Part shown: in pieces, positions 39,701 through 46,977 of the stretch
Position numbering within the stretch: the first letter of the stretch is position 1
Layout of the letters: each line of letters opens with the position of its first letter
Source of the DNA: Prochilodus magdalenae
Lineage: Eukaryota > Chordata > Actinopteri > Characiformes > Prochilodontidae
NCBI GenBank assembly: GCA_024036415.1
Contig: JAMWET010000765.1
Coordinates: 651,001 to 715,000, forward strand
DNA: 64,000 nt
Direction of reading: 5' to 3'
The notes under the pieces: generated by a model
Database searches by the model: none
What the model saw: the letters and a program-made list of their open reading frames with translations, nothing else
What the model was told of the DNA's origin: nothing
Program-made: the position numbers and the translations under genes

Positions 39701-41231
39701 TTTGTGGAAGCAATCAACTAGCCAGACTCAATTAAGGAAACCGAGTAAACTAATTCAAAGAGATTGTATACGAGGTGATGCAGCTGCTAATGTTCAGAAC
39801 TGTACGTCCATGAAAATGGAGAATCAGATCCAGGCAGCAAATGACAAGCGGTGGCTTCAGGTGTGTAGCTCTGCCTTTTACGTCAGTTGGAGTGAAATGT
39901 GTAGGCTAATGCAGGTGAAACGCTCCCTGGTGCCTCTTTTCCACCAACAAGGTGCCAGCGCTCATGCCCTTGCTGGTGCTGGTTCCCAGGCTCTACTGAA
40001 CCCTTTGAGAACCAACCTCCTTTTCCAGGAGCAGAAGTCAGCAGACAAACATGGTGGAACATTCGTTCTTCAAGTGCAGACTGTACTTCCTGCTTTGAGG
40101 GTGTATCTCACCATCCAGAACCAGCTTGTTCAGCAGCCTAGAGGGGTTATCATAGACCGTGATTACACGCAGGACCACTCGTGTGTGTGTCCTCTGTCCA
40201 TTATGAAGGTGGACTATTATAAACCAGCACAATGAGGTTCTTAGCTACTGGTAGTGTTTCCCACAGTACAGATCTCCTGAACTGATTAAACGGCAGATGT
40301 TTCGAATGCTGCATATTGTAGACAGCCCTGTAGCTCGTAAGGAGGCAGACACCTCCAGCTGAAGGGCTGGAGGGATACGATTGTTCCCGAGTTCAGCTCA
40401 GTGTAGTTCATCAAGAAAAGAGTCTCACGGGATTCCTTCAATTACATAAGTGCTTGTCTGAAGCCTAAACCAGAAAACGGCAGGGTCAACTTTGACACCG
40501 CAGTGCCACGCCCCTTTGCCGCTTGTGTCATAGCTTTCACATTTACAGACTATTAGAGTTAATGGTGCTGGACTGGCACCAATATTTCCACCGTGCAGCA
40601 GTGTCTTTGCGGTGATTCTACGGTTCAAGATTTTGCCACGGGCACCATGTGGGTGGAAGAGGACTATAAGAGTTCCTACTGCACTTACTAAGGAGTTCAT
40701 GCCAAAGTGTATAAGACTGAATTCACTCACTCATTCATTCATTCATTCATCTTCTTAATCCTCATTGGGGCACAAACCAGCCATTTTGGGATCTGCTAAC
40801 ATTACTCCTGAACGCATATCCCAAACACAGTGAGACCTGTCCTCGTTTGCATCTGCAGTGACCTCATTACAGGAGACCAGGAGTATAAGAGTCTTATACA
40901 TGTCATTCCTGTAGCTTTGAGCCTTTCCCACAGAGCCTCACAGGTATTCAGAAAGGCTAACATCGTTACTCCCCCTGGATCAGACACTCCACAGCCAAAC
41001 TTCTGATGATCCTACTACATTTGCTGTGGCTTAGGGCAGTAGCTAACTGAGTGAGGCTCTCTGATGGTAGCCACTTAGTGATAATGGATTTCCCAGCTTC
41101 TGTGTTTCTGTGCACTTAATGCACAGCTGACGGGGGAAGTGCAGGAGTGTATGTTACACAAGCTGCTCCTGTTTCTGTTTCCTACTCGCCCAGCATTATA
41201 TAAGAGAGAGAGAGAGAGATGCAAAAAGAGA

Positions 41232-41287
<56 letters not shown>

Positions 41288-44200
41288 ACAGCTCTCGGAG
41301 GAGCGAGTGAAGTTTCATTACAGATTCAGCCTGCTCTGCCTCCTTCCTCAGGACCCAAGTGCTTTACATTTTGGCACCACTGGTGAGAACCCAGTGATTC
41401 AGCCAGTGCCGAGTTATATAGGAGAGGAAATGGGGCCATTGGAACATTGTCCTGTATACAGTATAGCAATCCTGATGATAATTAGAGTCCAAACCCCGAA
41501 CCCTTTCAGTTCACTACAAAGCCATAATGGTCATCTCAACAGCATCAATACATCAAAGCGGTCATGAAAGCCTCTCCACCAGAACAACTGAGTGAATCCG
41601 GTTCAGTCCCGTTCACCAGGGTGCTGACGCTTTGAACACACAGGGTCTCAGCATAGCACTCAAACTGGCCTCCCCAGGTGCCAGTAAAGCCTCTGCTTAA
41701 ACACAGTCACAGGTGAGGACAGTGGACCCACGTGCCGGATAAGTACAGCGGCTGCATGGCACAGCGTGGGGTCTGTGTAAGTGTAAGTGTAAAGTAAAGT
41801 TTTATGGAAAGTAGATATGGGAGATTTCGGATTTGGGAATATCAGATCCCCCCCTCTGATATTCCCAAATTCTCTCTGGGCAGAGCAGGCAGCCTAAAGG
41901 ACTCTTTGCATCTGATTATCAGCAGGACATTTAAGTTACATACTCTACACCAGCAGTGATGGGGAGATATTCAGACTGGTACTGAGGTAGGGAGAAAAAT
42001 CGGGACAGCCACCGAAACTGGTAAGCTCGGGTTCTAGAGTTACTGCCCTGCTGACAGGCTGACAAGAACCAAAACAAACAGCCCTCTATTTATCACACTG
42101 ATTCAGGGGTGTCTGGAAGTCCCTGTCAAACACCTCAACTCCCCCTGCCAGAGAGCAAGAAGGAGTGAGTAAGGGAGGGAGAGAGAAAGAGAGAGAGAGA
42201 TAGAGGGAGAGGGAGTACTGGACAGATTGAGAAAGATGGATAGATGCACTGATTACTGAGGTAAAATCTTGTTTACCATATCAGACTGAGGTAAAAGCCT
42301 GTTTACCGTATCAGACTGAGGCAAAACCTTGTTTACTGTATAAGACTGAGGTAAAAGCCTGTTTACCGTATAAGACTGAGGTAAAAGCTTGTTTACCGTA
42401 TCAGACTGAGGTAAAAGCCTGTTTACCGTATAAGACTGAGGTAAAAGCCTGTTTACCGTATAAGACTGAGGTAAAAGCTTGTTTACCGTATCAGACTGAG
42501 GTAAAAGCCTGTTTACCGTATAAGACTGAGGTAAAAGCTTGTTTACCGTATCAGACTGAGGTAAAAGCCTGTTTACCGTATCAGACTGAGGTAAAAGCCT
42601 GTTTACCGTATAAGACTGAGGTAAAACCTTGTTCACTGTATCAGACTGAGGTAAAAGCCTGTTTACTGTATAAGACTGAGGTAAAACCTTGTTCACTGTA
42701 TCAGACTGAGGTAAAAGCCTGTTTACTGTATAAGACTGAGGTAAAAGCCTGTTTACTGTATAAGACTGAGGTAAAAGCCTGTTTACCATATAAGACTGAG
42801 GTAAATCCTTGTTTACCGTATCAGACTGAGGTAAAAGCCTGTTTACTGTATAAGACTGAGGTAAAAGCCTGTTTACCATATAAGACTGAGGTAAATCCTT
42901 GTTTACCGTATCAGACTGAGGTAAAAGCCTGTTTACTGTATAAGACTGAGGTAAAACCTTGTTTACCGTATCAGACTGAGGTAAAACCTTGTTTACCGTA
43001 TAAGACTGAGGTAAAAGCCTGTTTACCGTATCAGACTAAGGGAAAACCTTGTTTACTATATAAGACTGAGGTAAAACCTTGTTTACTGTATCAGACTGAG
43101 GTAAAAGCCTGTTTACCGTATAAGACTGAGGTAAAAGCCTGTTTACCGTATAAGACTGAGGTAAAACCTTGTTCACTGTATCAGACTGAGGTAAAAGCCT
43201 GTTTACTGTATAAGACTGAGGTAAAACCTTGTTTACTGTATAAGACTGAAGTAAAACCTTGTTTACCGTATAAGACTGCGGTAAAATCTTGTTTACTGTA
43301 TCAGACTGAGGTAAAATCTTGTTTACTGTATCAGACTGAGGTAAAAACATGCTTACTGTATCAGACTGAGGTAAATCCTTGTTTACTGTATAAGACTGAG
43401 GTAAAAGCCTGTTTACTGTATAAGACTGAGGTAAAACCTTGTTTACCGTATCAGACTGAGGTAAAACCTTGTTTACCGTATAAGACTGAGGTAAAAGCCT
43501 GTTTACCGTATCAGACTAAGGGAAAACCTTGTTTACTATATAAGACTGAGGTAAAACCTTGTTTACTGTATCAGACTGAGGTAAAAGCCTGTTTACCGTA
43601 TAAGACTGAGGTAAAAGCCTGTTTACCGTATAAGACTGAGGTAAAACCTTGTTCACTGTATCAGACTGAGGTAAAAGCCTGTTTACTGTATAAGACTGAG
43701 GTAAAACCTTGTTTACTGTATAAGACTGAAGTAAAACCTTGTTTACCGTATAAGACTGCGGTAAAATCTTGTTTACTGTATCAGACTGAGGTAAAATCTT
43801 GTTTACTGTATCAGACTGAGGTAAAAACATGCTTACTGTATCAGACTGAGGTAAAATCTTGTTTACTTTATCAGACTAAGGTAAAAACATGCTTACTGTA
43901 TCAGACTGAGGAAGCATGTTTACCGTATTGGACTGAGGAAGCATGTTTACCGTATTGGACTGAGGTAAAAGCATGTTTATTATATCAAACTGAGGTAAAA
44001 GCACATTTATCGTATTAGACTGAGGTAAATCCCTGTTTACTCTACTGGACTGAGGTAAAAGCCTGTTTATCGTATCAGAACCAGACACAATCCTGTTTAT
44101 CGTATCAGATCGAGGTAAAGGCATGTTTACCGTATCAGACTGAGGTAAAAGTCTGTTTACCGTATCAGACCAAGGTGGAAGTGTGTTTACCGTATCGGAG

Positions 44201-44752
44201 CGTGGTAAAAGCACATTTACAGCATCAGACTGAGGTGAAAACCTGTTTACTATATCAGAGGGAGGTAAATCCTTGTTTACCATATCAGACTGAGGTAAAG
44301 GACTGTTTACCGTATCAGACTGAGGTAAAGGACTGTTTACCGTATCAGACTGAGGTAAAGGACTGTTTATCATATCAGACTGAGGTACAAGCACGTTTAT
44401 CGTATTAGACAGAGGTAAATCCCTGTTTACCATATCAGACTGAGGCAAAATCCTGTTTACCCTATCAGACTGAGGTAAAAGCGTGTTTACGGTATCAGAC
44501 CGAGGTAAATTCCTGTTTGCCGTTTCAGACTGAGGTAAATGCCTGTTTACCGTATTGGAGGCTCCTGGTCATCTGAATGAACTCAAAGTGTTTGAGAGCA
44601 CACATACAGCCCGAGCTGGAGCGGACCCTCAGCAGCACTCACCGTCCCAGTTCGGACTCGAGCTCGTAGAAGTCCGCCAGGGTCTCTTTCTTCGAGCCGT
44701 CGATCCAGTATTCTGGAGCTGCTCCCGGTCTGGATGTGATCATAGTGAGCAT
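12842..44752 (-). CDS. camk4: Calcium/calmodulin-dependent protein kinase IV, complete, 11 coding exons
   Basis: Exons in transcript order: 44643-44752, 34488-34566, 33338-33400, 30533-30615, 26604-26676, 19847-19937, 19629-19703, 19429-19504, 16796-16922, 14126-14278, 12842-13006. They total 1095 bases and join in frame to 364 residues plus TAG. The product is a nuclear and cytosolic Ser/Thr kinase that is switched on by Ca2+/calmodulin and then by CaMKK phosphorylation of the activation loop; CREB is a known substrate of the family. Visible motifs are the glycine loop LGRGATSVV (35-43), Lys58 (YAVKML), Glu72, HRD 145-147, DFG 168-170, activation-loop Thr183 ([10 protein letters not shown]), APE 192-194, and the calmodulin-binding/autoinhibitory helix from about 303 to 322 ([20 protein letters not shown]). 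The tail after it is only about 42 residues, whereas human CAMK4 (473 residues) has a long acidic tail. All splice donors seen are GT. Close paralogues camk1 and camkk lack the [15 protein letters not shown] helix, so the assignment is firm. Confidence 0.97.
13360..13800. repeat. Family-A dispersed repeat, copy 2 (rearranged)
   Basis: Shares ggactagaggatgaccaaca, gagtggacagtgagtgga and gatcctgtgggggtcctgat. Its right part matches the right part of copy 1. It lies in camk4 intron 10. Confidence 0.65.
14126..14278 (-). CDS. camk4: camk4 exon 10 (residues 260-310)
   Basis: It reads [20 protein letters not shown], then [15 protein letters not shown] and [14 protein letters not shown]. It is the end of the kinase C-lobe and the start of the autoinhibitory segment; the donor is AAG|gttggg. 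Confidence 0.95.
14440..16725. repeat. 35-bp minisatellite, about 65 units, in camk4 intron 9
   Basis: A composite unit of two related 17-18 bp halves (ggtgtaggttaggaaaa and ggtgtggatttaggagaa). On the plus strand it is almost all G, A and T with very few CT steps, so the camk4 transcript is pyrimidine-rich with very few AG. It fills about 90% of the 2.5 kb intron. Confidence 0.95.
16796..16922 (-). CDS. camk4: camk4 exon 9 (residues 217-259)
   Basis: It reads [20 protein letters not shown] onward to SLNAKDL and ends CTG|gtgagt. Its acceptor tract (tttttttcccag) is followed upstream, without any gap, by the 28-bp satellite. Confidence 0.95.
16941..18695. repeat. 28-bp satellite, about 62 units, in camk4 intron 8
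   Basis: The unit consists of acctgatcagtgctgaac followed by aaccagaaac. Variants include gtg/gta, cct/ccc and short or broken units near 17140-17170 and 17680-17770. Each unit carries the 8-base palindrome CTGATCAG. The array starts about 18 bases from the exon 9 acceptor. Confidence 0.95.
18696..19428. other. Rest of camk4 intron 8, no feature seen
   Basis: Unique-looking sequence between the satellite and exon 8; no repeat or coding part recognised. Confidence 0.4.
19429..19504 (-). CDS. camk4: camk4 exon 8, APE motif (residues 192-217)
   Basis: It starts with a split Ala codon giving [20 protein letters not shown] and ends ATCTT|gtaagt, the Leu codon being completed by the A of exon 9. 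Confidence 0.95.
19629..19703 (-). CDS. camk4: camk4 exon 7, DFG and activation loop (residues 167-192)
   Basis: It reads [20 protein letters not shown] then TPGYC. Thr183 corresponds to the CaMKK target (Thr200 in human CAMK4). The flanking introns are short (124 and 143 bases). Confidence 0.95.
19847..19937 (-). CDS. camk4: camk4 exon 6, catalytic loop (residues 137-167)
   Basis: It contains [23 protein letters not shown] at 145-147, Lys149 and Asn152 are all present. It ends AAAATAG|gtttgc, a donor poor at positions +3 to +6. The following exon restores the Ala of ADFG. Confidence 0.95.
20045..20300. repeat. Dispersed repeat, copy 2 of a pair
   Basis: Partner of 907-1175, in the same orientation, inside camk4 intron 5. 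Copies are well diverged. Confidence 0.5.
21690..22180. mobile_element. Family-B Tc1/mariner-like fragment, copy 1
   Basis: An internally deleted copy. Its right end (cccctgaggtaacacccctt) matches the ends of the copies at 25585 and 35335, as do the internal tgtgggcggct and acatgacactctggatcg-like blocks. Confidence 0.55.
22504..22570. repeat. TA then GA microsatellite
   Basis: About 19 TA units followed by about 15 GA units. Confidence 0.95.
23020..23260. repeat. Family-A dispersed repeat, copy 3
   Basis: Holds the gatccactcacac, tgtggtggtcctgtgggggt and agaaacagatggactacagt blocks; in camk4 intron 5. Confidence 0.75.
23690..24062 (+). mobile_element. LINE 3' fragment with TATC/TGTC tail
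   Basis: Translates in part as [20 protein letters not shown] followed by GSSHLGHTV, the motif (conserved IRDIYH...HPGH type) near the C-terminus of CR1/L2-group LINE proteins, then a TCTA/TCTG microsatellite. The element is 5'-truncated. Confidence 0.5.
25190..25425. repeat. GA-rich simple repeat
   Basis: Imperfect GAGA with CAGA and GGCACAGAG units; the open frames on both strands are low-complexity artefacts. Confidence 0.9.
25585..26300. mobile_element. Family-B Tc1/mariner-like element, copy 2
   Basis: The left end ataccagaagtcatgtgata and the following gttacctcaggagacggttt are the reverse complement of the right end of the copy at 35335-36240. Inside are decayed transposase-like blocks around a ctgtgcaggctggtggtgg core. 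Confidence 0.6.
26604..26676 (-). CDS. camk4: camk4 exon 5 (residues 112-136)
   Basis: It reads [20 protein letters not shown] then EAVA, the helix before the catalytic loop. The acceptor is cttgcag and the donor gtgagt, phase 0. Confidence 0.95.
27100..28566 (+). mobile_element. 5'-truncated CR1/L2-group LINE, reverse transcriptase
   Basis: The plus strand encodes reverse transcriptase blocks in order: [70 protein letters not shown], then after frameshifts [20 protein letters not shown] and [16 protein letters not shown]. The catalytic F/YADD box reads FADG and the frame is broken at least three times (near 27540-27575, 28080-28180 and 28420), so it is dead. It is antisense to camk4 in intron 4 and runs directly into a tandem array. 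Confidence 0.9.
28567..29996. repeat. Tandem array of GAACTGAATTGAACTAGATT-type units
   Basis: About 1.4 kb of short variable units built from tgaac, tgaat and tagat pentamers (for example ctgaattgaactagattgaa). It begins exactly where the LINE ends and finishes in pure GAATT repeats. Confidence 0.93.
30533..30615 (-). CDS. camk4: camk4 exon 4 (residues 85-112)
   Basis: It begins [10 protein letters not shown] and ends [13 protein letters not shown] plus a split Arg codon (AG|gtcagt). This is the hinge between the kinase lobes. A GA-rich simple repeat starts about 15 bases upstream of its acceptor. Confidence 0.95.
30630..30975. repeat. GA-rich simple repeat in camk4 intron 3
   Basis: Imperfect GAGA interrupted by G-runs and ggtagag units; starts about 15 bases upstream of the exon 4 acceptor, giving that acceptor a long pyrimidine tract on the sense strand. 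Confidence 0.93.
31537..32665 (-). mobile_element. Tc1-like transposon, inactivated transposase gene
   Basis: The left terminus reads tggccctgtgtgaaaaagtg next to TA; the right terminal repeat is missing or eroded. The minus strand encodes a helix-turn-helix part ([20 protein letters not shown], 32262-32465) and a DDE part ([17 protein letters not shown] ... [15 protein letters not shown], 31693-32145). The WTDET block with the first catalytic Asp is broken by a frameshift near 32090, and stops break the N-terminus. Confidence 0.88.
32750..33070 (+). repeat. Dispersed retroposon-like repeat, family C, copy 2
   Basis: It matches 58365 onward from tgtttaaggtggt through tctcgttccatgtgtggaaaa to the gaacattgatgtggcc block. 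It lies in camk4 intron 3. Confidence 0.6.
33338..33400 (-). CDS. camk4: camk4 exon 3 (residues 64-84)
   Basis: Translates as [20 protein letters not shown] plus I. Glu72 is the alpha-C glutamate that pairs with Lys58. The acceptor is ctccag and the donor gtgagt, phase 0 on both sides. Confidence 0.95.
33530..33710. repeat. TCATC microsatellite with adjoining dispersed repeat
   Basis: About ten TCATC pentamers, then cttcttatccgtctgggtgg ... acaggcagccagtccatgac, a sequence I recognise as a common repeat of fish genomes though not by family name. Confidence 0.55.
33840..34115. repeat. Family-A dispersed repeat, copy 4
   Basis: Holds gcgtcctgtgggcagtgtcc, tgaaggactaga and agtggacacagtgtttaaac blocks; in camk4 intron 2. 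Confidence 0.7.
34488..34566 (-). CDS. camk4: camk4 exon 2 (residues 37-63)
   Basis: It completes the glycine-rich nucleotide loop ([10 protein letters not shown]) and carries the ATP-positioning lysine Lys58 in YAVKMLKKT. It is preceded by cag and followed by gtgagt (phase 0). Confidence 0.95.
35335..36240 (+). mobile_element. Family-B Tc1/mariner-like element, copy 3, with transposase relic
   Basis: The plus strand translates in pieces as [30 protein letters not shown] and HSPDMSSIE, recalling the WxDE, QDNAxxH and SPDxxPIE blocks of Tc1-like DDE transposases. The frame is broken by stops, so it is inactive. Confidence 0.65.
37920..38105. repeat. Degenerate minisatellite, AGCAACCACCTA-type
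   Basis: Loose repetition of cctagcaaccaccta-like units with substitutions. Confidence 0.55.
38280..38690. repeat. Degenerate minisatellite, CCCCACCGCTCC-type
   Basis: Roughly 13-14 base units (ccccaccgctcca and ccccactgttctg forms) strongly biased to C on the plus strand. Confidence 0.8.
41190..41285. repeat. GA microsatellite
   Basis: Almost uninterrupted GA run, with a tgcaaaaa interruption near 41220. Confidence 0.93.
41831..41870. repeat. Perfect 16-bp hairpin in camk4 intron 1
   Basis: Arms atttgggaatatcaga (41831-41846) and tctgatattcccaaat (41855-41870) around an 8-base C-rich loop. Confidence 0.9.
42255..44560. repeat. 30-bp satellite, about 77 units, in camk4 intron 1
   Basis: The unit consists of gaggtaaaagcctg then tttaccgtatcagact, with alternative forms (cag/aag, acct/gcct, ccg/ctg). 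Every typical unit holds GGTAAA and TTTACC as a small hairpin. Right of 43900 the units become more divergent. Block 42913-43375 is repeated exactly at 43393-43855. It ends about 80 bases from exon 1. Confidence 0.96.
44643..44752 (-). CDS. camk4: camk4 exon 1 (start codon, residues 1-37)
   Basis: It starts at an ATG with an in-frame TAA six codons upstream; a second in-frame ATG is residue 4, so either could initiate. It carries YWIDGS (15-20) and [10 protein letters not shown], matching the family N-terminus just before the kinase domain. It ends CG|gtgagt (phase 2). The mammalian Ser/Ala-rich leader is absent. Confidence 0.93.
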
Positions 44753-45180
44753 GTCCAGCGTCTCGGCTTAGTCCGTTCGCTTCTCCTCGGAGCTCCGCTG
44801 GACGATCTGAACAGGCTGGAGATGCCGCTGCCTGCCTGAAGGTGGGCTAGAGAACCCCACCCCCCACCGGTACGGGTTCCGGGGGTGTTCGCGGCGCGGG
44901 TTCGGTGTAGGAGCGATCAGGTGAGCTGAGCGGCTAAGCGCCTCGGAGGTGGACGTCGGTGTGAGAGGTCAGCTTCATCACGGTTCCCGTCGCTCTCCTT
45001 TGGAAAGCCAAGTGCGGAGCCCAATCAGCTCGGCTTCCACTGGGTCTTACTGTCGCCGGAGTAACGCAGATCCAGGGGACGTCACAAGCCCACAGTTACA
45101 TAACTCCCTCTCCGGGAGCAGCGGGACAGCGCTCCCGTTTACCGACACAGCCATAACGATAACGGAAACCCATTCCGGCC
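44753..45180 (-). promoter_or_regulatory. camk4: camk4 5' UTR and GC-rich promoter
   Basis: A GC- and CpG-rich stretch immediately upstream of the camk4 start codon, with a CRE-like site (GGACGTCA, 7 of 8 positions, 45077-45084). Above 45240 the sequence turns AT-rich, so the promoter is probably confined here. The TSS is not visible. Confidence 0.5.
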
Positions 45181-45239
45181 ACTCCCAATCAATAACACAT
45201 CAGAAACTTACTGTATCCCAAAACCATCAAACATCCCAG

Positions 45240-45760
45240 AATATCTCAAACTGACGACTTAGTATCTCAGGATAACTAGAATCATCTCAATAATGGGAAA
45301 CCACATCAAAATATTAGTATCTCAAAACGAGACATATCAAAATATGGATTAGTCTCTCAAAATAATGAGAAATCTTTTCAGAATATTGATCAGTGTCTCA
45401 AAATAACAAGAAATCACCTTTAAATATGAATTCGTATCTCAAAATGAGAAATTCATAAAATATTGATTAGTATCTCAAAACAACATGCAAATGATTTCAA
45501 GATAGATTAGTATCTCAAAATGAGGAATCATCTCAAAATATTGATTAGTATCTCAAAAAAATTTAAACGCCCTTAAATATTAATTAGTATATCAAGTTAG
45601 TGAGAAATTCCTAAAATATCGATTAGTATCTCAAAATAATGAGAAATTCTCAAAACATATTGATTTGTCTCTTGAAATAACAGGATATCTCTAAATATTG
45701 ATTCGTATCTCTAAATATTAAGTGGTATCTTAAAATAATAGGAAATCCCTACATATTGTA
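45240..45760. repeat. AT-rich degenerate tandem array
   Basis: About a dozen loose repeats of attagtatctcaaaataa with atgagaaatc between them, period about 40-50 bases with many indels. Confidence 0.8.
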
Positions 45761-46628
45761 ACTTTGTATCACTGGAATACCACTAAAGGGTAACGTCCAC
45801 CAACAGCATGAGACAAACATGTGCCTTAAGTTACCATGTGCCATGCAGGAGAGAGGCGTATGAAGCTCCAGAGCATTGGAATTCTCTGGCGTGATTAATC
45901 TCCATCCATTACCTAGAACAAGCTGGAGTGGCATTAGCGATCCAGAACCATTCATCCAACATAAGCACTGGACTGCACTCATGTGTATGCAATCAAATCG
46001 TCACAGCAATATTCTAACATTTAGTGTACAGTGTTCATAGAGCAAAGTGGGGACAGGTTCTGTGTGTACAGCCTCGTTCCTGAAAGAGCAGGTGTGAATT
46101 AGCGTGCCCACTTTTAGGATTTATGATCATTTCTTAGTTTGTTTATCTAAATACAGAAACGCAGCACTGCTTCCTCTGCAGGTTCAGTAAACACCAGGCA
46201 GGTTTGAAGAGCAATCCCCCATTTGGAGCCCTAATCCATCCTGGCCTGCATGACTGGTCATTCTTTAAGGCTCAAGCAGAGCATGACTACTCCGGAGCTC
46301 TCCCACACGGAGAGGCCCATCTGTTCCAAACCTGCTCCGCATCAAATACAACCTTCATGTTTCCTCAAACACACACACGCTCTGCCAGTCCTGAGCTTAT
46401 CCTAGCACGTCCTCACATCCAAGTCACTCCGGAAAAGATAAAACTGTTTTCGGAGGTGCCAGTCTGGTGTAACTTGGTGGATACCGTGTGGTGAAACTGT
46501 ACATGCCGCTGCCTTCAGTAAACTGGTTAAACATGCTCTGGTGCATGCCAGATGTTTGGGGGACTGACAGAGCAGATTCCGCTCTGCTCATTCCGACTGA
46601 GGCTTGTTATCTGCTTGAGGTTAAAGTG

Positions 46629-46634
46629 TTTATT
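46629..46634 (-). terminator. wdr36: Candidate poly(A) signal of wdr36
   Basis: AATAAA on the minus strand about 195 bases beyond the wdr36 stop codon, the nearest such hexamer downstream. This implies a short 3' UTR. Confidence 0.45.
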
Positions 46635-46827
46635 CTATCTTGCAGTAATAAGCAGAGCTGAAAAACGAGTGAAGTGGACACCAGTGAGTTATGGTCTTTC
46701 CTTAACACAGCCATAAACCACCAGAACTCAGCTGGGGGATGTATATTTATATCCTTTCTGAACACTGAGTAGAAAAGCTAATACAAACATTACACAGATA
46801 ATAACACACACAGGTCTAGAGAGATTT

Positions 46828-46977
46828 CTACAGCAGAGCACTCTTAATGTAGGACAGGAGGCACATGCTCTGGTGCAAGATGGTCTGCATGGATGTCCAT
46901 GTCTCCTCCAACAGTTCCAAAACTCTCCCCGCCTCATCCAGGAGAACAGGCTGCTCAGCAATTAGCCGCAGGTGCAG
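46828..46977 (-). CDS. wdr36: wdr36 last exon (residues 846-894, TAG)
   Basis: It reads LHLRLIAEQPVLLDEAGRVL and ends HQSMCLLSYIKSALL then TAG; the end matches the human SMCILNYLKSALL. The acceptor is ccctttag, with a long GAT repeat starting about 35 bases further upstream. Confidence 0.95.
   Translation of the reverse strand: MHLRLIAEQPVLLDEAGRVLELLEETWTSMQTILHQSMCLLSYIKSALL

Larger units (their letters stand above)
34567..44642. other. camk4 intron 1
   Basis: 10.1 kb, the largest intron here. It holds a family-B transposon, CA and GA microsatellites, two loose minisatellites, a perfect hairpin and the 30-bp array (all listed). Nothing recognised in 34570-35330, 36240-36690, 36730-37900, 38700-41190 or 41290-42240. 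Confidence 0.5.
44753..46827. other. Intergenic spacer between wdr36 and camk4
   Basis: Holds the wdr36 3' end (candidate poly(A) signal at 46629), the camk4 promoter and an AT-rich array at 45240-45760. 45770-46600 shows no recognised feature. Confidence 0.5.

Noticed and set aside
39681..40235. 184-codon open frame on the plus strand in camk4 intron 1
   Set aside because: No recognised family, no codon-level sign of selection visible, and no promoter or splice context; likely chance.
42253..44448. Long minus-strand frames with a ten-residue PQS-TVN repeat
   Set aside because: The unit is 30 bp, a multiple of three, so frames stay open automatically; nothing suggests translation.
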